Source: Candidatus Eremiobacter antarcticus (GTDB lineage Bacteria > Vulcanimicrobiota > Vulcanimicrobiia > Eremiobacterales > Eremiobacteraceae). Taken from it: a DNA stretch of 64,000 nt. Shown here piece after piece: positions 62,922 through 64,000 of the stretch (position 1 is the stretch's first letter; every line of letters starts with the position of its first letter). A program made the position numbers and the translations under genes. The notes beneath the pieces are model-generated. The model was not told where the DNA came from, did not search any database, and worked only from the letters and a program-made list of their open reading frames with translations. The DNA lies in NCBI GenBank assembly GCA_003244105.1, contig QHBK01000004.1:1-64000 (forward strand). Direction: 5' to 3'.

Positions 62922-63688
62922 ACGAAGCGCAAAGCTGGCGGCAAACACTCGGCCTGAGCGCTCGCGAGCACATCGCGCTCGTCGGCGGAGGAGGCAAGAC
63001 GACGACGTTGTGGTCCGTGGCAAAGGAACTTGCCACATCGGCGGGAGACCGGGGGACCATCGCGACGTCGACGACCAAGGCCGGGGCGCCGCCGGCCGGC
63101 GTTCCACTCGTCATTTGGAACGCCGACGCCGGTTATGGACAGCTCGCTGAGGATGTGAGCGCGGCGGCCCGCAGCACCTCACTCGTGGCCGTCGGGAGCG
63201 GCGTGCGCAACGATCGACTGCAGGCCGTAAACCCGCCGGTGCTCGATCAGCTGTTTTCTCAAGACGCCGCCCACGTCGTCAATGAGGCGGACGGCGCTCG
63301 CATGAAGCCCTTCAAAGCGCCGGCCCATCACGAACCGGTGCTTGCGAGATCCACCACTTTCGCCATCATCGTGCTGGGCCGAGACGCTATGCGGTCGCCA
63401 ATCGACGACGACCACTTGCATCGAGCCGAGCTCATAGCGCAGCTCGCAGGTGCGTCGTTGGGCAGCGAGCTGAGCGCCTCACACGTGGCGGCCATCGTGG
63501 CAACGTATATCAGCAAGATCAAATGTCAGGCGGCCGCGGCCCGCATTGCGTTGTTGATCAACAAACTTGACGACGGGCCCGACGAAGAGTCCGAGCGCGT
63601 GGTTCGGGCGGTGTCGCATCTTCCGCTCGATCGCATTGCCGGTGCCTGCCAGCTCACAATGGAAGCGCGGCTATGGCGCTTGCGCTGA
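62918..63688 (+). CDS. yqeC: YqeC-like molybdenum hydroxylase accessory protein
   Basis: The 256-residue protein has a P-loop VGGGGKTTTLWSVAKEL, TIATSTTKAGAPPAG and NEADGARMKPFKAPAHHEPV, followed by a helical end; this set fits the YqeC family (putative selenium-dependent hydroxylase accessory), encoded with MocA and the XDH-family hydroxylases. It likely helps deliver or mature the cofactor for the enzyme at 24-28 kb. It overlaps the IMPase (4 nt) and the MocA-like gene (16 nt). Confidence 0.85.
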   Translation: MNEAQSWRQTLGLSAREHIALVGGGGKTTTLWSVAKELATSAGDRGTIATSTTKAGAPPAGVPLVIWNADAGYGQLAEDVSAAARSTSLVAVGSGVRNDRLQAVNPPVLDQLFSQDAAHVVNEADGARMKPFKAPAHHEPVLARSTTFAIIVLGRDAMRSPIDDDHLHRAELIAQLAGASLGSELSASHVAAIVATYISKIKCQAAAARIALLINKLDDGPDEESERVVRAVSHLPLDRIAGACQLTMEARLWRLR

Positions 63689-64000
63689 GTCCGAGAATCG
63701 CCTGCATTGTGCTGGCGGCGGGAGCCGGCCGCCGTTTTTCCCATGACCGAGACAAACTGCTGATGGATCTCTCCGGCAAGCCGTTGCTGCAGCACGCCAT
63801 CGATGCGGCGGCAGCTTCGAGCTGCGTCGCCTGCTCTGTCGTCGTGGGCGACAATGCCGAACGAATCGCGAATGCGGTCGATCTGCGACGCTGCGCCCTG
63901 GTGCAGAACACTCAGCCTGACGATGGCATCTCGTCTTCGCTGCGCACCGGTTTGGGGTATCACATGGGCGAGGATGCCTGCATCTTCATGCTCGCCGACC
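63673..64000 (+). CDS. mocA: MocA-like Moco cytidylyltransferase (5' part)
   Basis: The frame is cut by the window end at 109 codons. The product begins with SPRIACIVLAAGAGRRFSHD and KLLMDLSGKPLLQHAIDAAA, the nucleotide-binding signature of MobA-like NTP-transferases, and continues QNTQPDDGISSSLRTGLGYH. That ISSSLRTGL pattern is of MocA and related Mo-cofactor cytidylyl/guanylyltransferases and of the purine-linked NTP transferases. Its closeness to yqeC supports maturation of the molybdopterin cytosine dinucleotide cofactor. ATG at 63673 overlaps the yqeC stop. Confidence 0.85.
   Translation, partial: MALALSPRIACIVLAAGAGRRFSHDRDKLLMDLSGKPLLQHAIDAAAASSCVACSVVVGDNAERIANAVDLRRCALVQNTQPDDGISSSLRTGLGYHMGEDACIFMLAD

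Overview
The window is GC-rich, gene-dense DNA from a bacterial chromosome, with many 1-8 nt start/stop overlaps. The gene mix is a succinate dehydrogenase with a soluble CCG subunit, several secreted phosphoesterases, a 4-hydroxybenzoyl-CoA reductase-like molybdoenzyme, a MoxR/DUF58/DUF4129 cluster, and both type I glutamine synthetase forms. It is compatible with a poorly cultured phylum such as Candidatus Eremiobacterota (WPS-2). That placement is an inference from gene content; there is no rRNA in the window.

1-3.7 kb is decayed mobile or accessory DNA: a frameshifted NDH-2 fragment, an intact tandem pair of DUF1622-type membrane proteins, a broken terminase-small-subunit-like gene, and a tyrosine integrase with one amber codon and three frameshifts. 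It ends at an intact tRNA-Thr(CGT).

3.8-18 kb holds exported and transport functions: phosphoesterase lipoproteins, two orphan peptide-type binding proteins (one here, one at 29 kb), a metallothionein, GlsB, an amidohydrolase overlapping a PLP dehydratase, NUDIX, an ABC-2 type pair, an esterase and an MsbA-like exporter. 18-19.1 kb is a minus-strand run of very small genes. It includes a second metallothionein and a 37-aa gene that has its own promoter, strong ribosome site and terminator.

19-32.6 kb is metabolic: cyclophilin, sdhA-sdhB-CCG subunit, an RsbW-like ATPase, a three-gene molybdenum hydroxylase operon with a strong sigma70-type promoter, a prolidase-like amidohydrolase divergent from a peptide-binding lipoprotein, VOC and topoisomerase IB.

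32.6-45.5 kb has a third phosphoesterase, an RDD protein, DUF4139, SpoIIM, DUF58, MoxR, DUF4350, DUF4129 and a multipass membrane protein (an envelope or stress-type cluster with an internal inversion), then asparaginase and NagA. 45.5-53.9 kb has phosphohexomutase, a 42-aa membrane peptide, GlnA (beta form), Fpg, a TPR protein, RidA, glutaredoxin and a two-GAF membrane sensor.

53.9-60.5 kb is a probable five-gene minus-strand operon: class III aminotransferase, MgtE-N/CBS soluble Mg sensor, non-canonical NRAMP transporter, PucR regulator and GlnA (alpha form). This is the most interesting functional grouping, coupling nitrogen metabolism with a likely split Mg2+ uptake system. The window ends with HAD, a possible metallopeptidase-like protein, an IMPase, and YqeC plus MocA. 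The last two probably mature the molybdenum cofactor used by the hydroxylase at 24-28 kb.
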